Part shown: positions 8,606-20,384 of the stretch, in pieces
Numbering within the stretch: the first letter of the stretch is position 1
Layout: every line of letters begins with the position of its first letter
NCBI RefSeq assembly: GCF_000186345.1
Contig: NC_014962.1
Location: 1,054,001 to 1,118,000 of the forward strand
Reading direction: 5' to 3'
DNA length: 64,000 nucleotides
Origin: Isosphaera pallida ATCC 43644
GTDB taxonomy: Bacteria > Planctomycetota > Planctomycetia > Isosphaerales > Isosphaeraceae
Translations under genes and position numbers: made by a program
Notes under the pieces: model-generated
Told to the model about the DNA's origin: nothing
Databases searched by the model: none
Seen by the model: only the letters and a program-made list of their open reading frames with translations

Positions 8606-10354
8606 ATGGGACAAGGCGAACAGGTTCCCGCCACCCTCAACGGACGCAGTACGGGCGGACCAGTTGTCGCCACCGAAGGGACCGTCTCCGCTTCTCGGAC
8701 CCCACTGGTCATGTCCGACTCCACCGCCGAGTTCATCCCGCCGCCCTTTTCGGATTCGCCGCCGTCTCCCGACGTTTTGTCCGAAGAGGCGCTGGAGCAG
8801 CTGTCGGCCCATCTCGACGGCGAGTTGAGCGACGAGGAGGACCGCCGGGTTCTCGACCTGTTGGCGCGTCATCCCCAGGCTCGCCTGGAACGTCGGCGTT
8901 TTCAGGAGGCGTGGAATCTACTGGATTGGTTGCCCCGTCCCCACGCCGACGCCGAGTTCGCTACGCGGACCCTCAGCCGTATTCACGCCCTGGATTCGTT
9001 GGGCGACTCCGCCACCTCCTCTGCCCATCCTGCTCCGAGCTTGGGTCAAATCGGCTCGCGTTTCGGGACGGTTTTGGAGTCCACGGTTCGCCAGGGCGCG
9101 ACCAACCAAGCCCGCCGACAAGATATGAACAGGAAGCGCGCCTGGTTGCTTTGGCCAGTTGCCCTCCTGGTCTTTTTGAGTGTGGCTTTGATTTCCTCGG
9201 GACGTCTCACCCATCCCGCCGATCGTTTGGTCCGCGAGTTGGAATTCGTCGAGTGGCTGGACGAATATCAAGCCATCCAGACCGTTGAGCAATTCCAGGC
9301 GATGGAGACGCTCGCTCCTTGGGACTCGTTGATCGGTCAGGCCGAACCTATCGGGCGCGCGGTCTTTTCGGACGCGGACGCCTTGTGGGTTTCCGACCAG
9401 TCGGAGACCAACGCGACGGACCAAGGATGGGCGCGTTTGAACGCGATGCCCCGCGCGGTTCGTTTGGAACTCGCTGCGCGTCTGACCGCGTTCGACTCCG
9501 CGGCTCTGGATTCCCAAAGGCGTTGGCGTCGCATGGATCAATGGCGTCGCAACCTTCCCCCCGAGCGTCGCCGCCGTTTGGAGGCCGTGACGCGGTGTTA
9601 CGTTGCCTGGCGGGAGGCTCTGGGAGCCGACGACCGAGCGAGGTTGGATAATCTGGCCCAAACCGACTTGGACGCCTGGCGCGCGGAGATCGTCCAATGG
9701 CATGGTCACGACCTCCAAGAACGGCTGACAAGTGAGCGTCCCCGCCCTTTCACGCCTTTGGATCCGTCTCGTTTGATTCGGGACCATTTCGACGCAGCCT
9801 GGTTTGCCCCGACCCTCCTTTGGATCGCCTTGGAACTCTGGAACGACCTCAGCCCCGACGAACGCGCCCGCATCACCGCCAACGCTGCGGACCCCTCCGT
9901 CGTGCTCAACCGCCTTCTTGAGGACGCAGCCCGACGTGGCATCATCGTCGAGCCGGTCGAGAGCGGCGAGGCCCGCTGGAACGAGGTGATCCGCAACCGC
10001 CTCCTCAACCTCGCCGCCCCCCCGAATCTCGGGCTGGGCGGGTTGCGCAACCGTCCCCGGCTGGCCGCGATCCCGGCACGGATTCTCCTAATCCGCCTCA
10101 ATGACGCCGATCTCGACTGGCGTCGTCCTCCCTTCGAACTGCCCGCCGACCACGCCGCGGCCTTGCTGGAACGTCTTCCCGAATGGGTCCACGCGGAGTT
10201 GGATTTGCGATCGCCTAACCAGGCCCGTCGGATGCTCGCCGCCCTGGCTGAACGGTTGAAAGAGTCCGACACCCTCAAGAACATGGTTGAGTTCGAGGCG
10301 TCCGAACCCTCATCACATCCTTATCAATTCTCAGACGGAAAGGTTTCTATTTGA
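8606..10354 (+). CDS. Putative anti-sigma-like single-pass membrane protein
   Basis: Encodes 582 residues, or 547 if it starts at ATG 8711. The N-terminal cytoplasmic part has a phrase typical of planctomycete anti-sigma factors (LSAHLDGELSDEEDRRVLDLL, about residues 65-85). There is one membrane helix (LLWPVALLVFLSVALISS, near residue 180), then about 380 residues outside, alpha-helical and rich in Arg, Trp and Glu. The zinc-binding HxxxCxxC motif of ZAS anti-sigma factors is absent. No sigma factor gene lies beside it; the gene before it is the Gfo/Idh oxidoreductase. The anti-sigma call rests on the N-terminal motif and topology only. The start is uncertain: 8606 has GGGGA close upstream, while 8711 begins nearer the conserved part. 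ribD starts one base after its stop, suggesting coupling. Confidence 0.55.
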   Translation: MGQGEQVPATLNGRSTGGPVVATEGTVSASRTPLVMSDSTAEFIPPPFSDSPPSPDVLSEEALEQLSAHLDGELSDEEDRRVLDLLARHPQARLERRRFQEAWNLLDWLPRPHADAEFATRTLSRIHALDSLGDSATSSAHPAPSLGQIGSRFGTVLESTVRQGATNQARRQDMNRKRAWLLWPVALLVFLSVALISSGRLTHPADRLVRELEFVEWLDEYQAIQTVEQFQAMETLAPWDSLIGQAEPIGRAVFSDADALWVSDQSETNATDQGWARLNAMPRAVRLELAARLTAFDSAALDSQRRWRRMDQWRRNLPPERRRRLEAVTRCYVAWREALGADDRARLDNLAQTDLDAWRAEIVQWHGHDLQERLTSERPRPFTPLDPSRLIRDHFDAAWFAPTLLWIALELWNDLSPDERARITANAADPSVVLNRLLEDAARRGIIVEPVESGEARWNEVIRNRLLNLAAPPNLGLGGLRNRPRLAAIPARILLIRLNDADLDWRRPPFELPADHAAALLERLPEWVHAELDLRSPNQARRMLAALAERLKESDTLKNMVEFEASEPSSHPYQFSDGKVSI

Positions 10355-10355
10355 G

Positions 10356-11591
10356 ATGCCGTTTGATGATCATTCCTTTCCCGTCAGTTCGCATCCACCA
10401 AAGTTTACAACGTGGGATCAACGTCTGATGCGCTTGGCGTTGGCGTTGGCCGAGCGGGGCCGTGGCCACGTCGAACCCAACCCTATGGTTGGGGCGTTGA
10501 TCGTTCGCGGGGGCGAGGTGGTGGGACGTGGCTGGCATCGTCGTTTCGGCGGTCCGCACGCTGAAGTGGAGGCTCTGCGTTCCCTAAGCGATCCTGCCCT
10601 GGCGCGGGGGGCGACGCTGTTCGTCACGTTGGAGCCATGCTGTCACGTTGGCAAGACTCCGCCTTGCACCCAGGCGATTCTTGAGGCGGGGATAACCCGA
10701 GTCGTGGCCGCGATGGCCGACCCGTTTCCCAAGGTCGCCGGTGGGGGGTTGGCCGCTTTGAGGGCGGCGGGGGTCGAAGTGTGTCATGGTTTAGAGGAGA
10801 CCGCGGCGCGACGGCTTAACGCCGCCTATCTCAAACAGGTTCTCATAGGGCGTCCCTACGTCACTGCCAAGTGGGCGATGACGCTCGACGGCAAAACCGC
10901 CGCGGCCACCGGCGACAGCCGCTGGATCTCCAACGAGCGTTCCCGCGCGCGGGTTCACGAACTCAGGGGCCGGATGGACGCGATCGTGGTGGGGATCGGT
11001 ACCGCATTGGCCGACGACCCGCTGTTGACCGTCCGGCCTCCCGGACCCCGCACGCCAACCCGAATCGTGCTGGACTCCCAGGCGCGTTTGCCGCTCTCCT
11101 CTCGATTAGTCCGCACGATCGACCAAGCTCCGTTGTGGTTGGTTCATCGTCCCGACGCGCCTGCCGACCGCTTGTCTGCTTTGGAACGCGCTGGTGTGAA
11201 GCTGTTCGCGCCTCAGGTCGAGGACATGGAACGACATCGCACCTCGGGCGTGCCGATCGTGCCGTTGCTCGACGAGCTTGGACGTGAGGGAATGACCCAT
11301 CTTTTGGTTGAAGGCGGAGGACGAGTTGCCGGGGCGTTTTTCGACGCCGGCGCGATCGACGCGCTCGAGGTGTTCATCGCGCCTCGGGTGATTGGCGGCA
11401 CTGCGCGGTTCGCGCCGTTGCTGGGTCAGGGACGGCCACTCATGGCCCAGGCCGCCCGTTTCATCGAGTCGCGCTTGGAAATCCTAGATGGCGACCTGCG
11501 GCTGGTCGGACGCTTTGCCCACGCCTGGTTAGATGAAACGGAACCACCCGCATTCTCCGCGGACGGTCGGGAGGCGGACGGTTCGGATTGA
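10356..11591 (+). CDS. ribD: Riboflavin biosynthesis protein RibD (deaminase/reductase)
   Basis: Encodes about 411 residues and two enzymes of riboflavin synthesis. Residues ~25-150 are the cytidine-deaminase-like pyrimidine deaminase, with zinc ligands in GGPHAEVEAL and LEPCCHVGKTPPC and the substrate motif VEPNPMVGA. Residues ~165-390 are the NADPH-dependent 5-amino-6-ribosylaminouracil reductase (YVTAKWAMTLDGKTAAATGDSRWISN, then LLVEGGGRVAGAFF). ATG 10356 lies one base after the stop of the preceding gene; the in-frame start at 10287 would overlap that gene by 68 bases and add unrelated sequence. No other rib gene is in the window. Both active sites look intact. Confidence 0.95.
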   Translation: MPFDDHSFPVSSHPPKFTTWDQRLMRLALALAERGRGHVEPNPMVGALIVRGGEVVGRGWHRRFGGPHAEVEALRSLSDPALARGATLFVTLEPCCHVGKTPPCTQAILEAGITRVVAAMADPFPKVAGGGLAALRAAGVEVCHGLEETAARRLNAAYLKQVLIGRPYVTAKWAMTLDGKTAAATGDSRWISNERSRARVHELRGRMDAIVVGIGTALADDPLLTVRPPGPRTPTRIVLDSQARLPLSSRLVRTIDQAPLWLVHRPDAPADRLSALERAGVKLFAPQVEDMERHRTSGVPIVPLLDELGREGMTHLLVEGGGRVAGAFFDAGAIDALEVFIAPRVIGGTARFAPLLGQGRPLMAQAARFIESRLEILDGDLRLVGRFAHAWLDETEPPAFSADGREADGSD

Positions 11592-11645
11592 ATCCGATCC
11601 GGGAGGCGTCTTGGCTTGAATTGCGAACTGTTCATTCACCTCAAT

Positions 11646-14708
<3,063 letters not shown>

Positions 14709-14910
14709 CGATTCGCTCGTCTCGAAAGAGGTTCGAAGAGAGGGGCGGAGCGTGATGATCGACAGGACGCGGTCCCGTCCCGTCCCAAAAGAATGGTTGG
14801 AGGCGACGGGGATAACCCCAGCAAGTTCTACACTGGTTCCACGGCGTCGAAGGAGATTGGATGTGGGGGGAAGGACGGATCGTTCAGGATACGGACCCGA
14901 TCCATTTGAT

Positions 14911-15639
14911 TCACGATCCGGTGTTGGAGTCGCCCGGTTCATTCAAGAGGATCGGCTCCAGACCCATGCGGCGGCGGGCTTCGTCGAGAATTGTCCGGGT
15001 TTGGCTGGCCCCGACCCGCGTGACACCCAGGCTACGCACGAAGAGCAGGCGGTCCAGGTCGCGTACTCCGCCGGCGGCCTTGATCTGAACATGAGCCGGG
15101 GAATGCGTACGCATCAGGATCAGATCGGCGTCGGTGGCCCCGCCGGTGCCGTAGCCGGTGGAGGTCTTGACCCAGTCGGCCCGCGCCTCGCCGCAAATCT
15201 CGCAAAGACGGATCTTCTGATCGTCGTTCAAGTAACAGTTCTCGAAAATCACTTTGACCTTTTGGCCGTGGTCGTGGGTGAGGGCAACAATCTCGCGGAT
15301 TTCCAGGGCCACCGCCTCCCAGTCGCCCGAGAGGACGCGGGAGATGTTGACCACCATGTCGAGCTCCTCGCCGCCGTCGGCCAGGGCCTGACGGGTCTCG
15401 GCCAGTTTGATGGCCGTAGTGTGACCTCCGTGCGGGAAACCGATCGTGGTGCTGGCTTTGACCCTCGACCCCGCCAGAATCTCGGCGCACCGCTTCAAGT
15501 AGTACGGCATGATGCAGACGCTGCCGGTTTCGTAAGCCTTGGCCAGACGGCAGCCTTCCTCTAGCGCCTCGATGGTCAAGGTGGGATTGAGCAGCGAGTG
15601 GTCGATCATGCCGGCGATTTGTGAATAGGTGGGTTCCAT
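14911..15639 (-). CDS. deoC: Deoxyribose-phosphate aldolase
   Basis: Encodes 242 residues, normal for DeoC. This class I aldolase splits 2-deoxyribose-5-phosphate to acetaldehyde and glyceraldehyde-3-phosphate. Visible family features are IDHSLLNPTLT at the start, KVIFENCYL, the Schiff-base lysine in WVKTSTGYGTGGAT, and the phosphate-binding IKAAGGVRDLD. ATG 15639 (MEPTYSQIAG) fits the family N-terminus; the longer open frame upstream (to 15987) overlaps the DUF1080 gene antiphase and is Arg/Pro-rich. It lies 86 bp after the DUF1080 gene and 202 bp before the PVC dehydrogenase gene, all on the minus strand, so co-transcription is possible. Confidence 0.94.
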   Translation of the reverse strand: MEPTYSQIAGMIDHSLLNPTLTIEALEEGCRLAKAYETGSVCIMPYYLKRCAEILAGSRVKASTTIGFPHGGHTTAIKLAETRQALADGGEELDMVVNISRVLSGDWEAVALEIREIVALTHDHGQKVKVIFENCYLNDDQKIRLCEICGEARADWVKTSTGYGTGGATDADLILMRTHSPAHVQIKAAGGVRDLDRLLFVRSLGVTRVGASQTRTILDEARRRMGLEPILLNEPGDSNTGS

Positions 15640-15725
15640 CAAACACTCATATTCGATGAAGTGGACGATATCGATCTCAACAACGTGGATTGCAACGACG
15701 CAACGGTGAGGGGTGTTTGGAGCGG

Positions 15726-16640
15726 TCACCGTGAGGTTTCGATTGGCGGCAGAGGGCGAGCTCGGATGTTGCGGAAAGCGACCGGGCCGTGGTCGGCCTG
15801 GAGCAGGATTGGTCCTTCGGCCACTTCCTTGCGGGCGACGTGGGCGTGGCCGGTGGGCAGCTCCATCTGGACGTTCTCCTGAACGACGACACCATTCAGA
15901 GTGACCCGCTCGAAGACCGCGCACTTGGTTTTGGTTCCCTTGGCGTCGAATCGGGGCGCGCGAAACCGGATGGTGAGGGTTTGCCATTGGCCGGGGGCGC
16001 GGGAGGCATTGACCTTGGGACGATAACCCTCGTCGATGTGATGGTAGCGGGGCGTCATTAAAGCGCGGGGATAAATGCCGCCGTTGTCGAACCCTTTGAG
16101 CTGGTCGTCGGGTTTCTCGAAGCTGTCGTAAATTTGAATCTCGTAGAGTCCCATCAATTTGACGCCGGAGTTAGAGCGTTCGGAGACCATGAATTCCAGG
16201 TCTACCTCGACGTCCTGAAAGTTGCGGCGGCTGACGAGGTTGTGAGTACGTCCGATGGGTCCATTGATGAGGACAGGTTTGGCGTTGGACTGTCCCGGCG
16301 AGGCGGGCGATTCTAAGCCGACCAGCAGCCGACGATTGTCCGGGTTGAGGCCGGCGTCGGCCGCGGTGAACCAGGTGCCGGTGGGGGGCTTCCAGGCGGA
16401 GAGGTCGGAGAGGTCGATCCAGTCGCCGTCCTCGCCGTCATGGTCGGCAGGGACCGGGTTGCTTTCCTGGAGTGAGGCCGCGGAGGGAGGGGCGTCGGCC
16501 CAAGCCATGACCGCAGCCCACGTTAGACCGAGAACGAGGATGAGGACCGACAAGGCGGCTCTGCTCCAACCGTTGACCGCCGGCTGGGACGAGGAAGCCT
16601 CCGAGAGGAATGGGAATGGGTGACGGCAACAACCAGACAT
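15726..16640 (-). CDS. Secreted DUF1080 (3-keto-disaccharide hydrolase-like) protein
   Basis: Encodes 304 residues with an N-terminal signal/anchor helix (AALSVLILVLGLTWAAVMAWA) after a basic, His-containing stretch. The rest is a DUF1080/LamG-like jelly roll: WIDLSDLSAWKPPTGTW opening, then FQDVEVDLEFMVSERSNSGVKLMG and YEIQIYDSF, then GQWQTLTIRFRAPRF, and a closing GPILLQADHGPVAFRNIRARPL. The family is expanded in planctomycetes and some members hydrolyse 3-keto-glycosides. Probably extracytoplasmic sugar degradation, alongside the downstream PVC dehydrogenase. Specific substrate unknown. Confidence 0.88.
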   Translation of the reverse strand: MSGCCRHPFPFLSEASSSQPAVNGWSRAALSVLILVLGLTWAAVMAWADAPPSAASLQESNPVPADHDGEDGDWIDLSDLSAWKPPTGTWFTAADAGLNPDNRRLLVGLESPASPGQSNAKPVLINGPIGRTHNLVSRRNFQDVEVDLEFMVSERSNSGVKLMGLYEIQIYDSFEKPDDQLKGFDNGGIYPRALMTPRYHHIDEGYRPKVNASRAPGQWQTLTIRFRAPRFDAKGTKTKCAVFERVTLNGVVVQENVQMELPTGHAHVARKEVAEGPILLQADHGPVAFRNIRARPLPPIETSR

Positions 16641-17033
16641 GGCGTGAGTCTCTCAGCTCAGAGGGGTTGGTGGGAGCCTCAAGTCGGATGCGGGCAAGCA
16701 AGATCGGCAAGCGGCAGGAAGGTCCATCCTAACGTTCTCCTCCGCGTTCGCAACAGTTCCGCCTCGTTTGTTGCGATCCGGGGCCGAGCGGCCGCTTGCT
16801 TCGGTTCAAAGAGACCGCTAGGCTGCAGATGCAATGTAAGCGCGATGTTCAACAACCGCTGCACCACGTTCTTTTCTTCAGAGCCCTTGCTTGAGGACGG
16901 TCGAAGACGGAGTGAGCCGATCCGACGATGACGACGTGGAGCGGGCGATCGCGGCGTGCCGACTCGCCTCTCGCAACCGCCTAAGGGAGTCGTCGCCCAG
17001 TTTGGTTTGTGTCTATCAGGAGATTGACCGAGA
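16641..17033. other. Divergent intergenic region
   Basis: This 393-bp gap lies between the DUF1080 gene (minus) and the DUF3500 gene (plus), so it should hold both promoters. The ORFs crossing it lack domain character. AGGAG at 17018-17022 sits 11 bases before the ATG at 17034. No RNA gene or repeat was seen. Confidence 0.4.
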
Positions 17034-18089
17034 ATGATCACATCAGCCTTCGTTTCCCCACGTCGGGTCGTCCCGGCCCTGGTCTTGACCCTGATGTTGC
17101 CGGCTTGGGTGGACGCAACGCCCACGCAGTTCGATCAGGGGAACTCCGCCGCGGCGATCACCCAGGCCGCCCGGACCTTTTTGGAGAGCCTCGAACCAGA
17201 ACAACGCGCCGTCGCCCAACTGCCGTTTGACACCCCGCAACGGTTCGACTGGCACTTCATCCCCAAACCACGCAAGGGGTTGACCCTCTCGGCCATGAAC
17301 GAGGACCAACGCGACGCGGCGTTGGAACTGCTCAAGGCCAGCCTGAGCCCCTCGGCCTACGCCAAGGCGAAATATATCCTCATCATGGAAGAGGTGATTC
17401 GGATTCAAGAAAACGACAAGACTGGACGACGCGACCGTCTCAAGTTCCACTGGACGGTGTTCGGCCAACCCGGTCCAAACGCCGATTGGGGCTACTCGAT
17501 CGAGGGACACCACCTGTCGGTCAACGTCACGTTCAAAGAGGGCCGACTGATCTCGACCACGCCACTGTTCCTGGGGCTCAATCCCCGCCGGCTCAACGGC
17601 GAGTTCGACTTTGTGCCGATGCCCAAAGGGTACGAACCCCTTGCCGAGGAAGAGAACGCCGCGCTTGCCTTGATGGCTTCGCTCAGCGAGTCGCAACGGG
17701 TCAAAGCAGTCTTGCCTCCAGAACAGTTCGCCGTCATCAAAACCGGACCGATCCATCGGCTCTACTCGGGCGATCCGGTGGGGGTGGCTGCCTCGGAGTT
17801 CACTCCGGATCAAATGACGCTGCTTAAGAAGCTGGTGCAAGCGTATCTTGATCGAATGATTCCCGAGGAGGCCGCGCGGAGCCTCGATGAGATCGAACAG
17901 GCCGGTTGGGAGGCCATTCACTTCGCCTGGGCTGGGCCGGTCGAAAAGGATCAACCCTGGACCTTCCGCGTTCAAGGTCCCACCTTCATCATCGACTTCG
18001 ACAATTCCCAAGCCGATCCGCTGGGCACTCCGGCCAATCATCTCCACTCCCTGTGGCGCAATCGCCTCCGCGACTTCGGCGGCAAGTGA
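17034..18089 (+). CDS. DUF3500 secreted protein
   Basis: Encodes 351 residues with a signal peptide (VVPALVLTLMLPAWVDA, cleavage near residue 29). The body matches DUF3500: FLESLEPEQRAVAQLPFD, then RFDWHFIPKPRKGLTL, a QRDAALELLKASLSPSAYAKA helix, and FHWTVFGQPGPNADWGYSIEGHHLSVNVTF. It ends in a FRVQGPTFIIDFDN strand and WRNRLRDFG. DUF3500 is found mainly in planctomycetes and Bacteroidetes; its function is not established. Conserved His/Trp residues suggest ligand binding or an enzyme, but that is a guess. It stands as a single gene, convergent with the DUF1501 gene. Confidence 0.9.
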   Translation: MITSAFVSPRRVVPALVLTLMLPAWVDATPTQFDQGNSAAAITQAARTFLESLEPEQRAVAQLPFDTPQRFDWHFIPKPRKGLTLSAMNEDQRDAALELLKASLSPSAYAKAKYILIMEEVIRIQENDKTGRRDRLKFHWTVFGQPGPNADWGYSIEGHHLSVNVTFKEGRLISTTPLFLGLNPRRLNGEFDFVPMPKGYEPLAEEENAALALMASLSESQRVKAVLPPEQFAVIKTGPIHRLYSGDPVGVAASEFTPDQMTLLKKLVQAYLDRMIPEEAARSLDEIEQAGWEAIHFAWAGPVEKDQPWTFRVQGPTFIIDFDNSQADPLGTPANHLHSLWRNRLRDFGGK

Positions 18090-18133
18090 ACGCAAAACGT
18101 TGGGACGTGGAGGGAACTGAAGTGGGATAACAA

Positions 18134-18197
18134 CGCGAGCGGGAGGAGGTTGAAAACTTCCAACTCGACCAATTCAATTCGATCGGAACCGCTCGCG
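18134..18197. repeat. Inverted repeat between convergent genes
   Basis: Arms CGCGAGCGG (18134-18142) and CCGCTCGCG (18189-18197) are perfectly complementary across a 46-base loop. They sit in the 249-bp gap between two gene ends facing each other. It could act as a bidirectional terminator or processing structure; there is no T-tract. Confidence 0.3.
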
Positions 18198-18338
18198 CGA
18201 TCCCGCCGTCCCGCCGCGCTGCATTGCTCCACTCGCCGATCTCGTTGCAGTGCTTCCGCATCGCGGCGATTCTTGACTCCGTCAGTGGTTGAGGGGGCAG
18301 GAATCGAGCGAACCAAGACCGAGGGGCGGCGTTCCAAC

Positions 18339-19757
18339 TTAGGCCTCGAATCCCCGATAGAGCGCCTCGATGGGTTTACCGGTGATGAGGTGAAGAGGAC
18401 GGTTGAGGCGGTCGCGCACTTCGATGTGGGGAGGAATCGCCAGGGCGTCGTACACCGTGGCGGCCACGTCGGCGGGGGCGTAGGGTCGAGAGCCGGGATA
18501 GGCTCCAATGGGGTCGGACTTGCCGACGACCTGACCGCCCTGCACACCGCCGCCGGCGAAGACCGCCGAGAAGACGCCGGGCCAGTGGTCACGTCCGGGG
18601 ATGGTTGCCCCGGCGGAGAGACCCAGCCGCGGCGTCCGGCCAAACTCGCCGACCATCACCACCAGCGTCTCGTCAAGCAATCCGCGGGCGTCCAGGTCGT
18701 CCAACAGCGCCGAGAGACCCTGATCGGTGGGTGGGAGCAAATCATTCTTGAGGCGTCGGAAAATGTCGCCATGAGAATCCCAGGTCTGGACCTCGCCCAA
18801 ATTGACCTGGACGATCGGTACACCGGCTTCAATCAGGCGGCGCGCCAGCAGCAGCGACTGGCCGAACATGTGGCGTCCGTAGCGATCGCGGACCTCAGCG
18901 CGTTCGCGGTCGAGTTGGAAGGCGTTGGCGAGGCGGTCGGAGGTGAGGGTGGAATAGGCTAGAGCGCGGGCCGGGTCCAGAGGGTCGGCATCGCGTTCGA
19001 TCTGATCGCGCAGCGTATGAAGCTGCTCAAAGAGCGCGCGCCGCGCTCGGAGACGTTCGACCGAGAATCCGTCGGGGAGAGTCAGTCCTTTGACCTGAAA
19101 CTCGTTACGGTTGGGGTCGTCCTTAATGATCCAAGGGTCATATTTAGGGCCGAGAAATCCAGCATGCTGGCCCGGCCAGATAAGCGGTCCCTGCATGAGA
19201 AAGGTCGGCAGCAGCACTCCCGAAGGCAGGCCGTCGGCGGGTGGACGCACCCGCGCCACCAGGGCTGCTGGGTGGGGATAGTCGTCGCGTGAGGCGATCT
19301 TGTCGAAAAATGCGCCGGGTTGCGGATGCCCCGTGAGAATCCAGTGGGTCGCGTTGAGGTGGTTGGAGTGACCATGACTCAATGACCGCACGATCGCCAG
19401 CTTGTCGGCGTGAGATGCAAGCCGCGGCAGATGTTCGCTGATGAAAAGACCAGGAACTTTGGTAGCGATGGGGTTGAAGTCGCCTCGGATGCCGTCGGGC
19501 GCGTCGGGTTTGGGGTCGAAGGTGTCGTGGTGCGAAACGCCGCCGGTGAAGAAGACGATCACGACCGAGCGTGCGCGGCTGAGGCGGGACGGCGCGGTGG
19601 TCCCGCCCGTCGCCGCGGCCGCGTGGGCCAGGGACCATGAACCCATTCCCACGCCTAGCAAGCCCGAAAAACCGATTTGCAGGAACTCCCGCCGCGCGAC
19701 CCCGATCGGATGACGATGGGAACCACGAGTCGGAGTCCAATTCGATGGGGGTTGCAT
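18339..19757 (-). CDS. DUF1501 (sulfatase-like) Tat-exported protein
   Basis: Encodes 472 residues. A twin-arginine signal (VARREFLQIGFSGLLGVG, residues ~22-40) is followed by the DUF1501 core: SVVIVFFTGGVSHHDTFDPKPDAPDGIRG near residue 70, then LARRLIEAGVPIVQVNLG, WDSHGDIFRRLKNDLLP, and VVMVGEFGRTPRL. The family has an alkaline phosphatase/sulfatase-like fold and is very abundant in planctomycetes, usually paired with DUF1549/DUF1553 cytochromes. No such partner is adjacent here. Exact activity is unknown. It starts at ATG 19757, 110 bp past the last gas vesicle gene and on the same strand, but is most likely a separate unit. Confidence 0.92.
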   Translation of the reverse strand: MQPPSNWTPTRGSHRHPIGVARREFLQIGFSGLLGVGMGSWSLAHAAAATGGTTAPSRLSRARSVVIVFFTGGVSHHDTFDPKPDAPDGIRGDFNPIATKVPGLFISEHLPRLASHADKLAIVRSLSHGHSNHLNATHWILTGHPQPGAFFDKIASRDDYPHPAALVARVRPPADGLPSGVLLPTFLMQGPLIWPGQHAGFLGPKYDPWIIKDDPNRNEFQVKGLTLPDGFSVERLRARRALFEQLHTLRDQIERDADPLDPARALAYSTLTSDRLANAFQLDRERAEVRDRYGRHMFGQSLLLARRLIEAGVPIVQVNLGEVQTWDSHGDIFRRLKNDLLPPTDQGLSALLDDLDARGLLDETLVVMVGEFGRTPRLGLSAGATIPGRDHWPGVFSAVFAGGGVQGGQVVGKSDPIGAYPGSRPYAPADVAATVYDALAIPPHIEVRDRLNRPLHLITGKPIEALYRGFEA

Positions 19758-19867
19758 TGCCGCGCCCTTTCATCAGGCCGTGTCAGAATGTTGAACTTCG
19801 GTTAATCATGAGTTGTAACGCACTCGGCTCGGCGATGCAAGCAGGATCGGCGGGGCTGGGGTGTGGG

Positions 19868-20383
19868 TCAACGGGGGGAGTCGAGCAGCTCGGTCAGTCG
19901 GGTCAGTTGAGCACGGAGGGCGGCGAGCTCTTCACGATGAGCGCGTTGACGGGCTTCGTCACGGAGTTGCATCAGTTCGATGTGGCGGCGCAGTTCCGCC
20001 ACTTCGTCGATGTTGGAGGCGGACGGATCGGAGGGGTGGGATTGGTCAGGGGTGGTCTGTGCGGATTCGGTCGGTGCCTGGATTCGAGTGGCGGGAGGGG
20101 TGGCCTCCTGTTTGGGAGGGGTCAGGGCGGGGCAAGTCGTCGCGGCCAGCGAGGAGAGTTCCGGCGAGCGGGTCCACCAATCCAGACCCATCTCGCGGGC
20201 TTTGTCCACCGAGGCGACGACCAGGCGGATCTGGATGGTGAGCAACTCCACGTCCACCAGTTTGATCTTGATGTCGCCCGCGATGACGAGCCCCTTGTCG
20301 AGAACCCGTTCCAGAACGTCAGCGAGGGTCGCTCCCGAGGTAGAGTGGGTCACGTCGGGCCGCGACGATCGGGTGATGGCCAT
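19868..20383 (-). CDS. gvpJ: Gas vesicle protein GvpJ-like with coiled-coil tail
   Basis: Encodes 171 residues. Residues ~15-70 are a GvpA-fold domain (ADVLERVLDKGLVIAGDIKI, then VELLTIQIRLVVASVDKAREMG) with the GLDWW end typical of GvpJ rather than GvpA. GvpJ is a minor shell-related protein needed for assembly. After residue ~75 comes a Pro/Thr/Ser-rich linker of about 45 residues, then a predicted coiled coil (VAELRRHIELMQLRDEARQR onward) to the C-terminus. Typical GvpJ is about 100-130 residues, so the tail is extra. ATG 20383 follows the stop of the zinc-finger gene by one base (TAAGATG), implying translational coupling. It is the last gene of the gvp cluster. Confidence 0.88.
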   Translation of the reverse strand: MAITRSSRPDVTHSTSGATLADVLERVLDKGLVIAGDIKIKLVDVELLTIQIRLVVASVDKAREMGLDWWTRSPELSSLAATTCPALTPPKQEATPPATRIQAPTESAQTTPDQSHPSDPSASNIDEVAELRRHIELMQLRDEARQRAHREELAALRAQLTRLTELLDSPR

Positions 20384-20384
20384 C

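Noticed and set aside
11583-11597. TCGGATT-G-AATCCGA palindrome at the ribD stop
   Set aside because: The effective stem is only about 5 bp with no T-tract; too weak to call a terminator.
14752-15564. 270-residue plus-strand ORF across deoC
   Set aside because: Antisense shadow of deoC, where catalytic motifs are on the minus strand.
17043-18095. 350-residue minus-strand ORF opposite the DUF3500 gene
   Set aside because: It is the mirror of a clear DUF3500 coding frame and has no domain of its own.
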